Below are positions 31,310-43,493 of a stretch of DNA of 64,000 bases, in pieces (within the stretch, counting starts at the first letter, position 1; every line of letters starts with the position of its first letter). The position numbers and the translations under genes were made by a program. The notes under the pieces were generated by a model. That model saw only the letters and a list, made by a program, of their open reading frames with translations, made no database searches and had not been told where the DNA came from. Origin of the DNA: Apium graveolens (Eukaryota; Streptophyta; Magnoliopsida; Apiales; Apiaceae); NCBI RefSeq assembly GCF_009905375.1, contig NW_027420594.1, positions 1 to 64,000 of the forward strand. Reading direction: 5' to 3'.

Positions 31310-32316
31310 GGGTTTACACCACTTAATGCGCTGATTTCCAAAATTTTCCACTAAATAAAAGGCAACCCAGTTTTCTTCCGACCAGCTAAAATTAAGATGG
31401 CCAACCACAAGAAGAATTCCGATATGTATTGTTACTACCAAGAATATAATGAGCAAAATAGTGATGAATATTTTCACTTGAAGAAGCTGATTAAAAAAAT
31501 GATCAAGGCTGAAGAACTCAATGAATTTCTAAGAGACTCGAGGGATGAGTTGGGGCCGAATGAGACAAGGAACACAGAGCCAAAAATGAGATATCAGGGA
31601 GAGGTGAAGACAAATTCGGGAAGCAATACCCTTTGAGTTGACAGTAAAAATTTCAAGAAAAGGTACGCTCATCAAGTTTATAATTTATACTAGTTCAGGC
31701 CTTCTAGATAGACTATGTCGCTCTCCTTCAAGAAAGAGGACTACAAGGATGTCATATAACCTTATGAAGATCCGCTGATAATCCACCATGTCATCGGGGA
31801 AATAATATATGGAAAGTGTTATTAGATGAAGGGAGTTTGTCTAATATCTTATTTCATCGGACGTATAGCAAAAAGAACCTAGCTGGACTACAGGTGGAGC
31901 CATGCCATGAGGTACCTCTTGAGGCCTTCGACGGACTGCATATACCTTGTGAATGTACGATTACTTTACATATTAGTACCAATAAAATGACATATAGGTA
32001 AAATTCTACATCGTAAAATAAGTAAAATTCTACATCGTAAGATTCTAAAATCCCCTATAACGCACTCCTAGGAGAACCATTATTTTTGGCCTTCCAAGCT
32101 ATTGGGTCAATCCCCAATCTCAAGATGTAGTACCCAACTGAGAAGGGTGTCGGGGAAATGAGAGAAGACCAGGGGACAACAAGAATTATCATGCTTAAAA
32201 ATCTCGACAAAGATCAAGATTATAAAGAGAATGACACCGGTGGTAAAAGCAAGCATTCGGAGGCCAAACCCAATGGAAATAAACAATTGTTAAACATTGA
32301 ACTGGAAAAACTCTAG
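31310..32316 (+). pseudogene. Ty3/gypsy gag C-terminus and protease remnant (U3)
   Basis: Cleaner copy of this block: 'GFTPLNALISKIFH', one stop, 'FFRPAKIKMANHKKNSDMYCYYQEYNEQ', 'FHLKKLIKKMIKAEELNEFLRD', protease-like 'LLDEGSLSNILFHRTYSKKNLAGLQVEP' (31816-32001), then 'SIPNLKM', 'EKGVGEMREDQGTTRIIMLKN' to TAG at 32314. The Val-to-Leu change ('gttattagatg') is shared with U4 only. Confidence 0.73.
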
Positions 32317-32661
32317 GCTGACCTATCTTGCACAATTGTGGAGCCCACCACCGAAGGGGAGTAAGTTAAAGTATATGTTAGATATTCCACTAATGATTTT
32401 CCAATATTGCTTGGCAAGCATAATTGTATGGAAGTTCCTCAAACTCCTAACTCATAGACCACCACTATATTGATATTTCAAGATATTTTCATGGTTTATC
32501 AATTCAATTTCTTCAACCCCCGGGATATGACATATGAGTGTTCAATTATCGGCACAAGTATTAAGACTAAAGAACACAGTAGACTTAACATAATGGACTA
32601 CTTGTCAAGACAAACGCTCACACCTCTATAAAATACACTTCATATTCCTTCCGTCTACACT

Positions 32662-33480
32662 CGTTGCTTGTAAAAGAAAAAATAATCATCACCAAATAAC
32701 ACATGGGAGATACTTGGAGCTCCTCTAGCAACCTTAACTCCATGAAGCAAACATGTTTCTTCTAACTTTCTAATGATAGATTTAAACCTTCCGCGCATAG
32801 AATATACAAGTAGGGAGAGATTGGATCTCCATGTCGAAGTCACCGTTGCGGATGCATATCAACAAAAATTCCACTACTGTGTATAAAACTATATGAGAAT
32901 TTCAGAACACATATCATAATATTAGAAATCCAGGCTCAGTGCAAACCAAATTTATGCAACATTTGTTTAATAAATCTTTATTCCAACCTATCTTATGCCT
33001 TAAAAATATCAATTTTTAAACCAACCACATCCTTTTGTCCCTATGACTTCAAATGCAATCATTTCATTATAAGTTAATAGCATCCGTTCATTAAAAGCAC
33101 TTTGTTTGTTAAACATTATCGAGTTTAAACATCATTTAAATTTATTCTCCAGCACCTTAGATAATATACGCATCAGAACATTATCAAGAGAGATAGGTTG
33201 AATATCTAAATAAGATGTATAAGCATAAGATTTAGTTCCCTTGGCCCATGTTCTCATGTTCTGTATCAAAGAAAGTCCCACAAAATTGAACAACATATCT
33301 TCTAACAATATTCCAATAAGTTTGAAAAATTCCAATAACTTATCTTGATGCATGACAAAGTCTATAATTTTTGGATCTCAACCTCCAATATATTTCTTGC
33401 CATCTACAAACCCATGTTCTATGTTAAATGCAGTAAAAATAGATATTTCTTCCATTAATTGTCATTTGCCAAATATTTTC
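32662..33480 (-). pseudogene. L1-type LINE RT fragment (U3)
   Basis: As in the other units, but a short deletion removes the 'SPGPHGLKP' motif: 'MHQDKLLEFFKLIGILLEDML' replaces it (near 33331). The catalytic box is FGDD. Confidence 0.76.
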
Positions 33481-34261
33481 TAACACTTAAAAAATTTTTA
33501 AGCATTCACTACTTTTTTAGAGGTTTAGTATTTTTACTTCTTATGTAATTTGTTTGTCTTATATATTTTATAATTCTTTCTATCTCTATTGTTATATGCT
33601 TTAATTTTTATGTTCTATATTTTTATAAATTGTATAATGTTCTGTATATTTAATAAATTAAATTTCTATAAATATATGATTTAATTTTGTTTAACATCAT
33701 TTTTTGGTCCTATATATTATTTTGTGTTCTCTAATAGTATTTTTTATAACTTATTTATATTTTGTAATGAAATTAAAAATGTTTAGTGTATGTTTAATAT
33801 TACATATCACTATTGAAATTTAATGTGTAAGGTAAATTTTTTGGAGTTTGAATTTTCAATATTTTTTAATACTTTAAATAACTTTTAAACATTTTATATT
33901 TTTTCACATTTTCTATATTTTGATATGTGTTGTAATTCTTTGAATTATGTACTTCCTTCCATTTTTCTATTTATTATATGTTCTATTTTTCATGTTCTAT
34001 ATTTTATACATTGTATTTTATGTAATGTATCTGAAATAAAGTAAAATATAAATAAATATATGATTTAAGTTTGTAAGCATTCATTTTAGCGTTTATATAT
34101 TATTTTATGTTCTATAGTTGTTTTTTGTATAAAATATTTATATATGTGTTCAATATAATTTTAATACAATTATTAAAGTTTAATGTGTTAGGTAAAATTT
34201 TAGATCTAAGGAATGCACAATAAGAACAAAACATAATATAAATAAAGAATGAATTAAACAA
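33481..34261. other. Very AT-rich spacer (U3)
   Basis: Homologue of 2801-3590, no gene seen; nearly identical to U1 and U4. Confidence 0.6.
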
Positions 34262-34904
34262 AGAAATGATGAGTTAGAGAACAAACCTTCATGATTGTGG
34301 GTGAGTTACTAGGTTACCATTAAAATTGGGTTATGGTTAAACTTTCATCAATCATTTAGATGAACGTTCATAGAACCCAATAACTTTTATTAATAACCAC
34401 TTGTTATTTTGAATAAATTAATAACCACTTGTTAATAATAAATTTTAGAGGAAGGTTCATACAAACTAGTAACTTTTAATATTAACCATAAGCTATGAAC
34501 TAATTGTACTTTTTTGTTCTTTTTCTTAAGGAACTCATTTCTCTATTTTTTATCTATTTATTGTTTTTTAAATTTTGAAAAATTATTCCTTTATAGGCAT
34601 GATGAAAACATATCTAAAATATATATTATATTTTTAAAATGATTTACAATTTGTATGGTACAATTTTATAAGAGCTGAGACATCTTGAAAATCATATAAA
34701 GAGCCTAAGGTTTATCAACTATTTGGAGAACCCGAAATTCTTGGAGAACGGGAGCTGCTTTTTGGAAGTACATCTCCTCCAAGTCACAAATCCTATTGTG
34801 AACATGGGTTCATCCTCTGTAAAAGTGATAGTAGCGTTGGGAGTAGCAAAAGAAACAAAATTAGGAAATAGCCACATGAGGAACTCCAAGGAATTATTAG
34901 GATA
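34262..34904. repeat. Left part of R-A (U3)
   Basis: Matches 3570-4200. A plus-strand open frame (34723-34905) is present in U1, U3 and U4 but has no known similarity, and on the minus strand the same DNA is the region after the glycine-rich exon. Not called as a gene. Confidence 0.5.
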
Positions 34905-35006
34905 ATGTTGAATAGCACTACCACCAATGCCACCACTATCAAGGTTTTCACCACTAGCGATCCTAATAGGCCAATGGAACCGGGACCAACACCATAACTA
35001 AAACCA

Positions 35007-35636
35007 CTACCTCCGAATATTACCGAACATACAACCAGTGCTACCACTAAAGCTACCAGCAATGCCACCACCAATGCTTCCACTTAAGCTACCACGAATG
35101 CTACCACCCTTCCCACAATTAAGACTAACAAATATACCACCAATGTTGAAACTATATATACCACCAATGGTGAAAGTATGACAACTAGCCATGCCACTAC
35201 TAAAGCTACCAGCAATGTTACCACCAATGCCACCATCAATTGTACCACCTGTAATACCATAATTAATATGGCCACCAATGAAAATGCTTAAACTACCACG
35301 AACTTTAACACCAACACCAATAATGCCACCACCAATTATCCGACCAAAAATACCACTTCCAATACCGCCAATTGCACTAACAAGAGCACTACAACCAATG
35401 TCATCATCAATGCCACCAAATCCACTACTAATGTTATCGTCTCTAGTACCACCAATGTAACCACTAAAGATGCTAGTCATGCTACCCCCAATGTCACTAC
35501 TAAGACTACCTAATATACCACCAATGCTACCACCGTTGATGCCATAATTAAAGTTACCACCAATGACACTACTTAAGTTAGCACGAACTTCACCACCAAC
35601 AATACCACCACAAATTCCACTACTAAGACTATGAGG
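35007..35636 (-). CDS. Glycine-rich exon, open (U3)
   Basis: Minus-strand exon of up to 209 codons. It begins after a strong acceptor (CACCATTTTCAG, intron at 35637 and above) with 'PHSLSSGICGGIVGGEV', continues 'GGNFNYGINGGSIGGILGS', 'SGYIGGTRDDNISSGFGG', 'GIFGRIIGGGIIGVG' and 'GGHINYGITGG', and ends '...GSTGCMFGNIRR' and stop. Roughly 10-14-residue units with GG at the start and I, S or N elsewhere. No signal peptide in this exon. The preceding exon-like block at 36113-36222 ends in phase 0, compatible with splicing across a 476-nt intron. Resembles plant glycine-rich wall proteins in composition only; function unknown. Confidence 0.42.
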   Translation of the reverse strand, partial: PHSLSSGICGGIVGGEVRANLSSVIGGNFNYGINGGSIGGILGSLSSDIGGSMTSIFSGYIGGTRDDNISSGFGGIDDDIGCSALVSAIGGIGSGIFGRIIGGGIIGVGVKVRGSLSIFIGGHINYGITGGTIDGGIGGNIAGSFSSGMASCHTFTIGGIYSFNIGGIFVSLNCGKGGSIRGSLSGSIGGGIAGSFSGSTGCMFGNIRR

Positions 35637-36112
35637 CTGAAAATGGTGAGCGTACGAAATATAAGTTTACCCACCTGTTCAAGTATTGAAATATAAGTTT
35701 TTACAAAACTATAATTTGTCCCAGATAGAGCCTACATCTTTACCAAGTAAAAAATCTCATTTTCAACTATGTATCCGGTAATGTAAAGTTAAATAGTGAT
35801 TACTACTGGATTCAAGAAAAATCATAACTATATACTTTTTGAATAGTTACTGATCTATTACATCAATAGAAGGTTCTAGTGAGGCTGAAAATGGTGAGCC
35901 TACGTGTTCTTGTATTGTTATATAAGTTTTTACAGCACTATAATTTGTCATAAACAGAGCCTAAATCTTTATAAGTAAGAAATCTCATTTTCAACCATGT
36001 GTCAGGTAATATAAAGGTAAATAGTGATGAGGGCTTCACTTGTACTATGTGCATATATATTTATTTTATATATTTGCATAGTAAAGTTTAAAGAAGAACA
36101 AATAAAGCTTAC

Positions 36113-36222
36113 ACTAGTAGTTTGATGAAGACGAGAAACATAAGGGACTTGGAGCATTTTCTTCATTATTTGTGGAACTTGTTGCAAATAGCAAGAAAAA
36201 TAAAATTCCTCTACATATGTCT
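36113..36222 (-). CDS. R-A exon-like block (U3)
   Basis: Between acceptor 'ttttttcag' and donor 'gtaagc' on the minus strand. Open frame '...VEEFYFSCYLQQVPQIMKKMLQ...HQTTS'. Paired with the glycine-rich exon it keeps a single open frame. The RTE LINE sits immediately upstream (right), so any upstream exons would be more than 4 kb away. U3 has lost the promoter-like region of R-A by deletion, so this copy is unlikely to be expressed. Confidence 0.33.
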
Positions 36223-36354
36223 CTGAAAAAAGGTCACACATAAACATAAAATAAATTTAACAGTATAATTAAACAAATATGAAGATAAAATATAAATAAT
36301 ATATGGGCTTCTTAGCTATAAATTTTCATTTTTTAGTATATCATGTATTTGATT

Positions 36355-38060
36355 ATAATTGCTAAAATCCTGTGCATCTCTCTTATTTTTATAGATCGGC
36401 ACTACCATGCTAAGCCTTCATTCCTGCGGTATGACACTATTCCAAAGTATATTGTGGAATAACCTCGTTAGCCATTTCTCTCCCTCTTCACCCAAACACA
36501 ACCATACATCTATATGTATTTGATCTGGCCCTATAGCTTTACCTCTCCCCATCTTAGGTAATGCTCCCTTAACTTCGGCGCTGCTCATAGAAGGCTGAAC
36601 ACCAAAGTCAAAGTCAGATGCACTATCTGATCCTATCACCCTAACACCAATTCTCTCCTCATTAAATAACTCCTTGAAATAGTTATGCCATCTATTCCGA
36701 ATATCCTTATCCTTCACTAGCACGTATCCATTAACATCCTTTATACACTTAACAAAACCTAAATCTCTCCTCCTCCTTTCTCTAACCTTTGTCAATCTAT
36801 AAATACCATTTTGACCCTCTTTTGTACCAAGGTGATTATACATAGCCTCGTACGCTTTTGATTTTGCCTCTGCTACTGTCTTCTTAGCCATACGTCTAGC
36901 TTCCTTATGTAAAATTCTTCTCATATCAACTTGTTCATTATCTTGGCAACACAAAAGTTCCCTAAAACGATCATGTTTAATTTTTACTCGCTCCTGCACC
37001 TCCTGGTCCCACCACCAAGCTTTCTTCTGCACCTGAACCTTTCTTCAGGTAACCCCTAACATACCTGTAGCTACATTTTTGATTGTACAGGACAATCGAT
37101 TCCACATTCTATTAACATCCTCATCATAAAATCTGTCTTTTGCCAACCCAATCCTTTCTTTAAAAATACCTACTTTGTCTCCCTTTGGATTTTTCCATAA
37201 AATGTTCGGTGTCACCTCTCTATTATCTTGTACTACTCTTTTCCTTATACATATATCCATTACCAATAAACGATGTTGAGTAGTACATGCCTCACTCAGG
37301 AATACTTTACAATCTTTACAATCCATGTTGCCTTTTCTCATAAGAAGATAATTGATTTATGAGTTACAACCTCCACTCCTAAAAGTAATCAGATGATCAT
37401 CCCTTTTTTTAAAACAAGAATTAACAATCATTAATTCATGTGCCAAAGCAAACTCCAAAAGATCCCACCCACTCTTGTTCCTCAACCCAAAACTAAAACC
37501 CCCATGAATGCCTACATAACCATCTGATTGTTCGCCAATATGACCATTAAAATCACCTCCTATATATAAATTCTGGTCCCTAGGTATCAACCTAACTATT
37601 TCATCCAAAAAATCCCAAAAAATCTTTCTCGCTAACTCACTCAAACCAACATGGGGTGCATACACACTTACAAAATTAACGATCTCTTCAATAACTACGA
37701 GTTTAATCTTCATAATCCTATCACTGACTCTACTCACTTCTACTATATTCTCCTTCAAGAGAGAACTTATCAAAATACCCACCCCATTCCTTGTATTACC
37801 AACCCCTGAATACCACAATTTAAACCCGTTAGCTTCCTTAGTACTACTACCCTTCCACTTAGTTTCCTGAATGCAAATCACATCTACCTTTTTTTCTTTA
37901 ACATATCCACAAGTTCTAAAAATTTCCCGGTCAGAGAACCTACATTCAGCGTACCTACTCGAAAATAGACATTAGTTGACCTTTGCCCCTCCCGAGAAAC
38001 TCTTCTCCCTAAATTACTACCACTATCACCACCACCACCCCTACTTCTTACCAAATCCAT
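36355..38060 (-). pseudogene. RTE LINE endonuclease and RT N-terminal part, inverted (U3)
   Basis: Endonuclease open from 37881 down to 37357 (174 codons with 'ICIQETKWKG', 'VYAPHVG', 'GGDFNGHIG' and 'SGWDLLEFALAHELMI'), then the shared stop and the segment 37341-37045. RT linker 37032-36418 ends 'LWNSVIPQE' at a Trp-to-stop ('ccttcattcctgcgg'). The T run after the start is T7 (T8 in U1), putting the first about 55 codons out of frame. Confidence 0.8.
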
Positions 38061-38654
38061 CAATTAAAGATAACTCCTTTGCACGAAAACACACAACTTA
38101 TAAATGAAAAACACACACTATATAACAAGAAACTATAAAATGCAAATAAACTATAAATAAATAAATAACAAGGAAATATATCTAATGACAACTCCTATAG
38201 ATACCCTAATTATCAAACCTGATGACAAGGCTTTCATCTCCCTGTATTTCTTTTAATATTGGCCCTTTTATTTTGGTACTATCGGAGAATCTAGTCCATT
38301 CAGAGGCAATTTGTACACCAGTTGAAGTATATTTATATGTGGTTGTGTTTGTTTGGTGGCGGATCAAGTAAGGAGTTGTTTGCCAAACCCGGAGAACTGG
38401 GGGAGAAAAACAACAAAGTAATTACGAGTAAACCAGGATGGGAACATGTTTGTATATTGCTTTGGATGAATAAACCACAGTTTTCTTGGATAAAGGAAGG
38501 ACGTTTGTATTATTTAATAAAAAAGATCATATCTCTTCTCTCACATTTATTTTTCATAAATGAAATAATAACACAGAAAGAAATTCAGAAATTGTATATG
38601 TTAGAGAGTAGAGGGGGTAGAAAAGATTAGAAATGGCCGGAAATGAATGGATAA
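38061..38654 (-). other. RTE LINE 5' UTR, inverted (U3)
   Basis: Homologue of 7352-7945. The antisense open frame on the plus strand is 102 codons here because of a TAT-to-AAA-type difference at its end; not a gene. Confidence 0.5.
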
Positions 38655-39667
38655 ATGGTTATTTGGGAAAGTTTGGTGGCTAAAGGGGTGCCATGGATAT
38701 ATTTGAGGGTGATACAAGAAATGTATTTTCAGGTAAGGACGTGTGTTCGAACACCGGTTGGGGTTGTTCATTACTTTCCGGTAGGAATAGAACTTCACCA
38801 AGGATCCTCGCTAAGCCCATTTCTTTTCGCAGTTATAATGGATGTTCTAACTAGGGGTATTCAGGATAGTGTACCTTGGTGTATGCTATTCGTGGATGAT
38901 ATAGTCATAATTAAGAGACAAGGGTTGCAGTTAATGTAACATTAGAGCGATGGAGTTATATATTAGAGTCTAATGGATTGCGGGTTAGTCGGTCTAAGAC
39001 GGAATATTCGTGGTGTAACTTTAGTAATCTACCGAATGGTGAGGGGGTGGATGTTCTGATGGCCGATCAAGTATTGCTCCCCAAAGATAATTTCAGGTAT
39101 CTGGGTTCCGTTTTGCATAAGGAAGGGGGGATAGATGCGGATGTTACACATCATATCAAATCAGGATGGCTAAAATGGAGGGCTGCTACAGGAATATTGT
39201 GTCATAGGAGGGTTCCTTTCAGAGTAAAAGGAAAACTTTATAGGGTAGCGATCAGACCGGCCTTGTTATACGGGTCGGAGTGCTGGGCATTGAAAAAGGC
39301 TCAAGAGTGTAGGTTAGAGGTGGCGGAAATGAGAATGTTAAAGTGGATTTATGTACGTACCATGTTGGATAGATTGTCAAATGGTTTTTTCAGGAATAAA
39401 TTACGAGTTGCGCCTATTGCAGAAAAAGTGAGGGAAGGTCGATTGCGTTGGTTTGGGCATATTAGGCGAAGAAGGATAGCTACTCCAGTGCGCAGGGTGG
39501 AGGATTTAGTGGTATCAGGATCAAGAAGGAGAGGGAGGCCAAGGAGGACTTGGGATGATCTACTCACGCTGGACTTAAGGGCCCTAAACCTCAATGCTGA
39601 CATGACCTCATATAGGAGATCTTGGCGCAGGAAGATAAGGGTGGCAGATTATTTTGGACTTTCGTAG
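38655..39667 (+). pseudogene. RTE LINE RT C-terminal part (U3)
   Basis: As in U1, but the catalytic box reads 'CMLFVDDIV' (Ala to Val), and one G is lost near 38914 ('ttaagagacaagg'), shifting the frame. From 38978 it is open for 229 codons to 'RRKIRVADYFGLS': the normal TAG after RVAD is TAT here and the stop is taken 4 codons later. Confidence 0.82.
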
Positions 39668-40266
39668 TTTGCATGTGTAGTTTGTAATTTAGTGCACTTT
39701 TTGGTAGTTGGTAATAATTTTATTTTTCTAGTACTTATACTTCATAAGTTTGGTAGTTTATTCTCATAGTTATTAATAGTCTTAGTTGCTCGTGTAGGTG
39801 TTACAGTGTCGTTTTTTAATGCCATATGACTAATTATATGATATGGTAGATGGATTGTGTGTTGTTTTAGTTTTTTTGACAGGTTTGTGGTACTTCAAAT
39901 ATTTAGTTTGGAGAGTGATCTCCAAGGGAAATATGGCGTTTGAGGCATCAAAAGGAGTGCAGTAGGAGAAATAGAAGAGGCTTACAACAATGAACCAATG
40001 AACGAAGCTTTTAACGGTAAGTCCCATGTGAAGAAGGACATGGGCTGAGATATTATATCATTGTTTATCGTTGCCTCGCTTTCTGTACTTATGTTTATGG
40101 ATCATTGCTTACCTAGGACACACATATTTGTGCATACACACAAGTCATTGGTCTTTTAAGGAAACAACCTCTTCATTCTTTGGAATGAGGGTAAGGCTGC
40201 GTACGATACACCCTCCCCAGACACTGCCCTAGGTGGTATTATTAGGGACGATTGATTGATTTATTG

Positions 40267-40676
40267 AAAAAAGTTATTATAAATGTAACTCAATTCTTTT
40301 TCTTAACATTGACATTTAATTCTGAAAGGGATAATTCTTGTTATGGAGGTCATGTAAAAACAAATACAAGTGGCATTCCATGTCAATCTATATACATATA
40401 TAGAAGAAAAATGGGATACTTATTATACGGTTTTAAGTTTTAACAAAAGTTTGTTCAAAAAACATATAAGAAATAAAAATGAAGAAACAGGGAAATAAAA
40501 ATTATTACCTTAACCTTGTTAAACAACATCAATTCATGAAAACCTCCGAATCTTATCTACTTAATCCTCCACCAATTCATTTGGAGATGTGTTTAACCTT
40601 AGAACACCAAAACACTTTTTTATAGAAAATACAAATAACACCAAAATACTATTTTATAGCCATGTACAAGTTTATT
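40267..40676. repeat. Right part of R-A, truncated (U3)
   Basis: Holds R-A exon 1 and 2 remnants on the minus strand and the TATA-like 'ctattttatagccatg' at about 40650. It stops at 'agtttattttggagc', before the telo-box and site II elements present in U1 and U4. The sequence then enters CACTA-derived DNA. Confidence 0.6.
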
Positions 40677-41116
40677 TTGGAGCTTAATTTAAGCCATATC
40701 TTAAAAATCTCATATCTTAAAAATCTCAGTCATGTCTCATCTTTTTCTCTCCTTTCTCATAAACCTAAATTTAAGCCCCGATTCAAATTCAAACTTTGGA
40801 GCTTCAAATTGAGCTTCAACCTAGTAAGATATACTTAAGTAGAATTTTTGGAGCTTGAAATGAGCTTTGGAACTTTAAGGTTTTGGAGCTTGGAGCTTTT
40901 CTGGAGGTATATACTCATTTTTATATATTTTCTTTTTATGCATGTATATAAGAAATGTTATGCTTATTTTTTTGGGGGTTTTGGAGAAACTCGGAATATA
41001 AGTAAACTTCGTGTGTTATTACGTTAATACATAGTACTTTCGAGTGGGTTGTCATGTCTACACTAAAAAATAAAAATCACACCTCACAATAGACCCACTT
41101 ATACTATATACTTTTG
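40677..41116 (+). mobile_element. CACTA-derived fragment (U3)
   Basis: From 'ggagcttaatttaagcc' it matches U2 from about 25855 ('catatcttaaaaatctcagtcatgtctc') through 'ggagcttggagcttttctggagg' to the R-B edge. A doubled 'catatcttaaaaatct' marks the joint. The CACTA terminal repeat itself is absent. Confidence 0.55.
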
Positions 41117-42479
41117 CATTTATGTTAAATGTTTGCATAAGAAAAGTTAAAAAATTACAAAGAAAGCTTACACGCCTAGATTGCTGAAGAGGAGAAAGAG
41201 AAGGGGCTTCGAGCATTGATAAAGAGGACAAAGATAACGAACTTCAGAATTTTCATCATTTTTTGTGGAACTTGTTGCAAATAACAAGAAAAAAATAATT
41301 CATGTCCAAATGTCTCCTAAGTAAGGTCACACATAAATATAAAATAAATTTAACAAGATAATTAAACAAATATGAACATAAATATAAATAATATGTGGGC
41401 TTCCTATCTATAATTTTTTGTTTTTTTAATGTATCATGCATATTATTTATGAGGAACAAAAAATATAATATAAATATAACTGAATTTGTTTTTCTTACCT
41501 TGACATATAATGTTGAAAAGGATAATTCTTGAAATGGAGGTCATGTAAAAACAAATACAAGTGACATTTCATGTCAACCTACATACATATGTACAAGAAA
41601 AATAGGATACTTATTCTAGTGTTTTAATATTTATATATAATTTGTGGAAAAAACGCATAAGAAAGGAAATTGAAGAAATTCAAATTATTACCTTAACCTT
41701 GGTAAACAACATCAATTTATGATAACCACCAAATGTTGATAACCAAAATACTCTTTCATAGAAAATACAAATAACACCAATTTATTATTTTAGAGCGATG
41801 TACTAGTTGCTTATATTAGGGTTTTAGGTACCTTTTTCATATCCTCTATTTTGTAGGGCCCAATTATGTATCACTGATTTTAATGGGCCTGATATAGTTT
41901 AAATTGTTTTTTGTTATAGTATCCTATTCATATTACAAATTTCGAATTTTTTTACTTTTTATAAAAATATGATCTAACAAAGTGTGCTCAGTATTATATA
42001 AATTAATTGGATGTACATTTACAAGCCTATAGGTATACAAGTATTAATCTAATTTATTTTGTATTATGAATAAAATGAGATTCTAAAAATCAAGTGGTAA
42101 GCATTGTATAAAAAATTTAACTTAAAAATGATATTTTCTCCAAAATTTTAAATTTTATTAAGTGAGATTATATATAAATTCCCCACTTACCTCAACTAAC
42201 AATAATATAAGTACTACTACAATCCTAACTAATAATAATAGAAGTACTATTACAATAGATTTAAGTCTAAAATACCTCTCACTATAACGCACAAATTTAT
42301 TGTCACATAAAATTAATATTTACATAAAAACATTTAATAAAATTAAATTTTTAGAGGTATAAGATAGGATACTAAATGTTTGACAAACAAGTTATACGTA
42401 TGAGAAAAATGATACAATTTTTAAAAATATTTACTAATTGCTTTGTTAATTTAACATAAAAATTAAAATGGATGATAAA
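41117..42479. repeat. Module R-B (U3)
   Basis: Single-copy version without the 505-bp duplication. Minus-strand exon 3 (about 41256-41316), exon 2 and exon 1 keep the frame of the U2 candidate. Promoter motifs are at 41780-41892; next to the telo-box 'cctacc' is changed to 'ggtacc'. Variants side with U2. Confidence 0.62.
41780..41892 (-). promoter_or_regulatory. Telo-box and site II motifs in R-B (U3)
   Basis: Minus-strand AAACCCTAA at about 41815-41823, and GGGCC at about 41856 and 41885. Confidence 0.45.
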
Positions 42480-42962
42480 ATGAATTTCTTGCACCAATTC
42501 CAGATCCTACAAAAATTCAGCTATGTCGGTCATCATAAGGAAATGGGGAGATTGAAGCCACAACTATGATTTTTTTCGATGGAATCAAAAAGTGGTTGGG
42601 AGAAGCCAAAGATTTATGTGCCGAAAATTTATGATGGGTCTTTTGGACTTATCTAAAAATGCCAAGATCATCCACGAGCGAAACGTCTTTCAGATTAGCT
42701 TGTCGAACTCATGTTCTTCTCGTGGTTGAAATGGGTCTAGACACTTTCCCCACCGAAGTGTTTGATTTGGAAAGCAATAAAGTTGGCCTAAGAGCTAATG
42801 TAGACCTTCTTGAAGAAGAAAGTGCAGTAGTCCACCAGAAAAACCTAAAATTCCAACTTCCGCGAGCCCATTATTATGATTGAGGTGTAAAAAACCACAA
42901 TTTCTTTTTACCCAGTGGGAGGAAGTTAGCAATGTCAATGCCCGTTAAACAAGGAAAACTTC
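42480..42962 (+). pseudogene. Ty3/gypsy integrase fragment INT-a (U3)
   Basis: Same layout as at 28142. The open piece from 42659 reads 'MPRSSTSETSFRLACRTHVLLVVEMGLDTFPTEVFDLESNK...', ending 'LPRAHYYD'. It lacks about 10 bases near 42907 compared with U2 ('tttctttttacccagtggg'). Confidence 0.75.
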
Positions 42963-43493
42963 ATCCAAATACAAACCAATATTAGAATACAAACTACTAA
43001 CCAATAAGAGCTACATGTTTAGTCTCTTTCTCTCTCATCCATGTGCATTATGTGTTCATGTATATATTTTCTGAATCGTTTTTAATTTGATTTTTCCCAT
43101 TAATCGTTAACTTAATATATAAAAATAATTTTACCATATTTTTCTCCATCTCCCGCTCAACAATTTGCATAGCATATTTGCTATATTTTGAAGAGAAATC
43201 ATTATTTAAGCTTACCTGAATCACTAAGCTGAAATCAATACTATTTCAGGAACCGGTAAATTTTGGTGATTCTCGTAAGTATAATTAATGATTTATTACC
43301 AAAATATATCAAATATGGTATTCATACTGATTATTGGAGGATGTAAAAAGAGTTCAGCGGTTAACGGGAAAAATTCAATTAAAAATAGAGCTAATAAGGT
43401 GGAGTTGTGTGTTGGGTGGTGAAGTTTGTATTTTAATATATATATTAGTTTGGATTAGATTAAGACTATATAGATATATATGTATATAAAGAT
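42963..43493. other. Spacer after INT-a (U3)
   Basis: Homologue of 28626-29190 with the TA run largely lost near 43440. No gene seen. Confidence 0.4.

Larger units (their letters stand above)
36351..40266 (+). mobile_element. RTE-type LINE with 5' inversion (U3)
   Basis: Same insertion as in U1 and U4: identical left edge inside the RT ('gattataattgctaaaatcc'), identical inversion junction (about 38654/38655) and the (GATT)n tail at 40250-40266 with one unit mutated to 'gattt'. Shared edges show that one insertion was copied with the unit. Confidence 0.82.

Noticed and set aside
30980..31477. 165-codon minus-strand open frame over the gypsy spacer and gag (also 20041-20538)
   Set aside because: Antisense to gag, whose plus-strand motifs are clear, and broken in U1 and U4.
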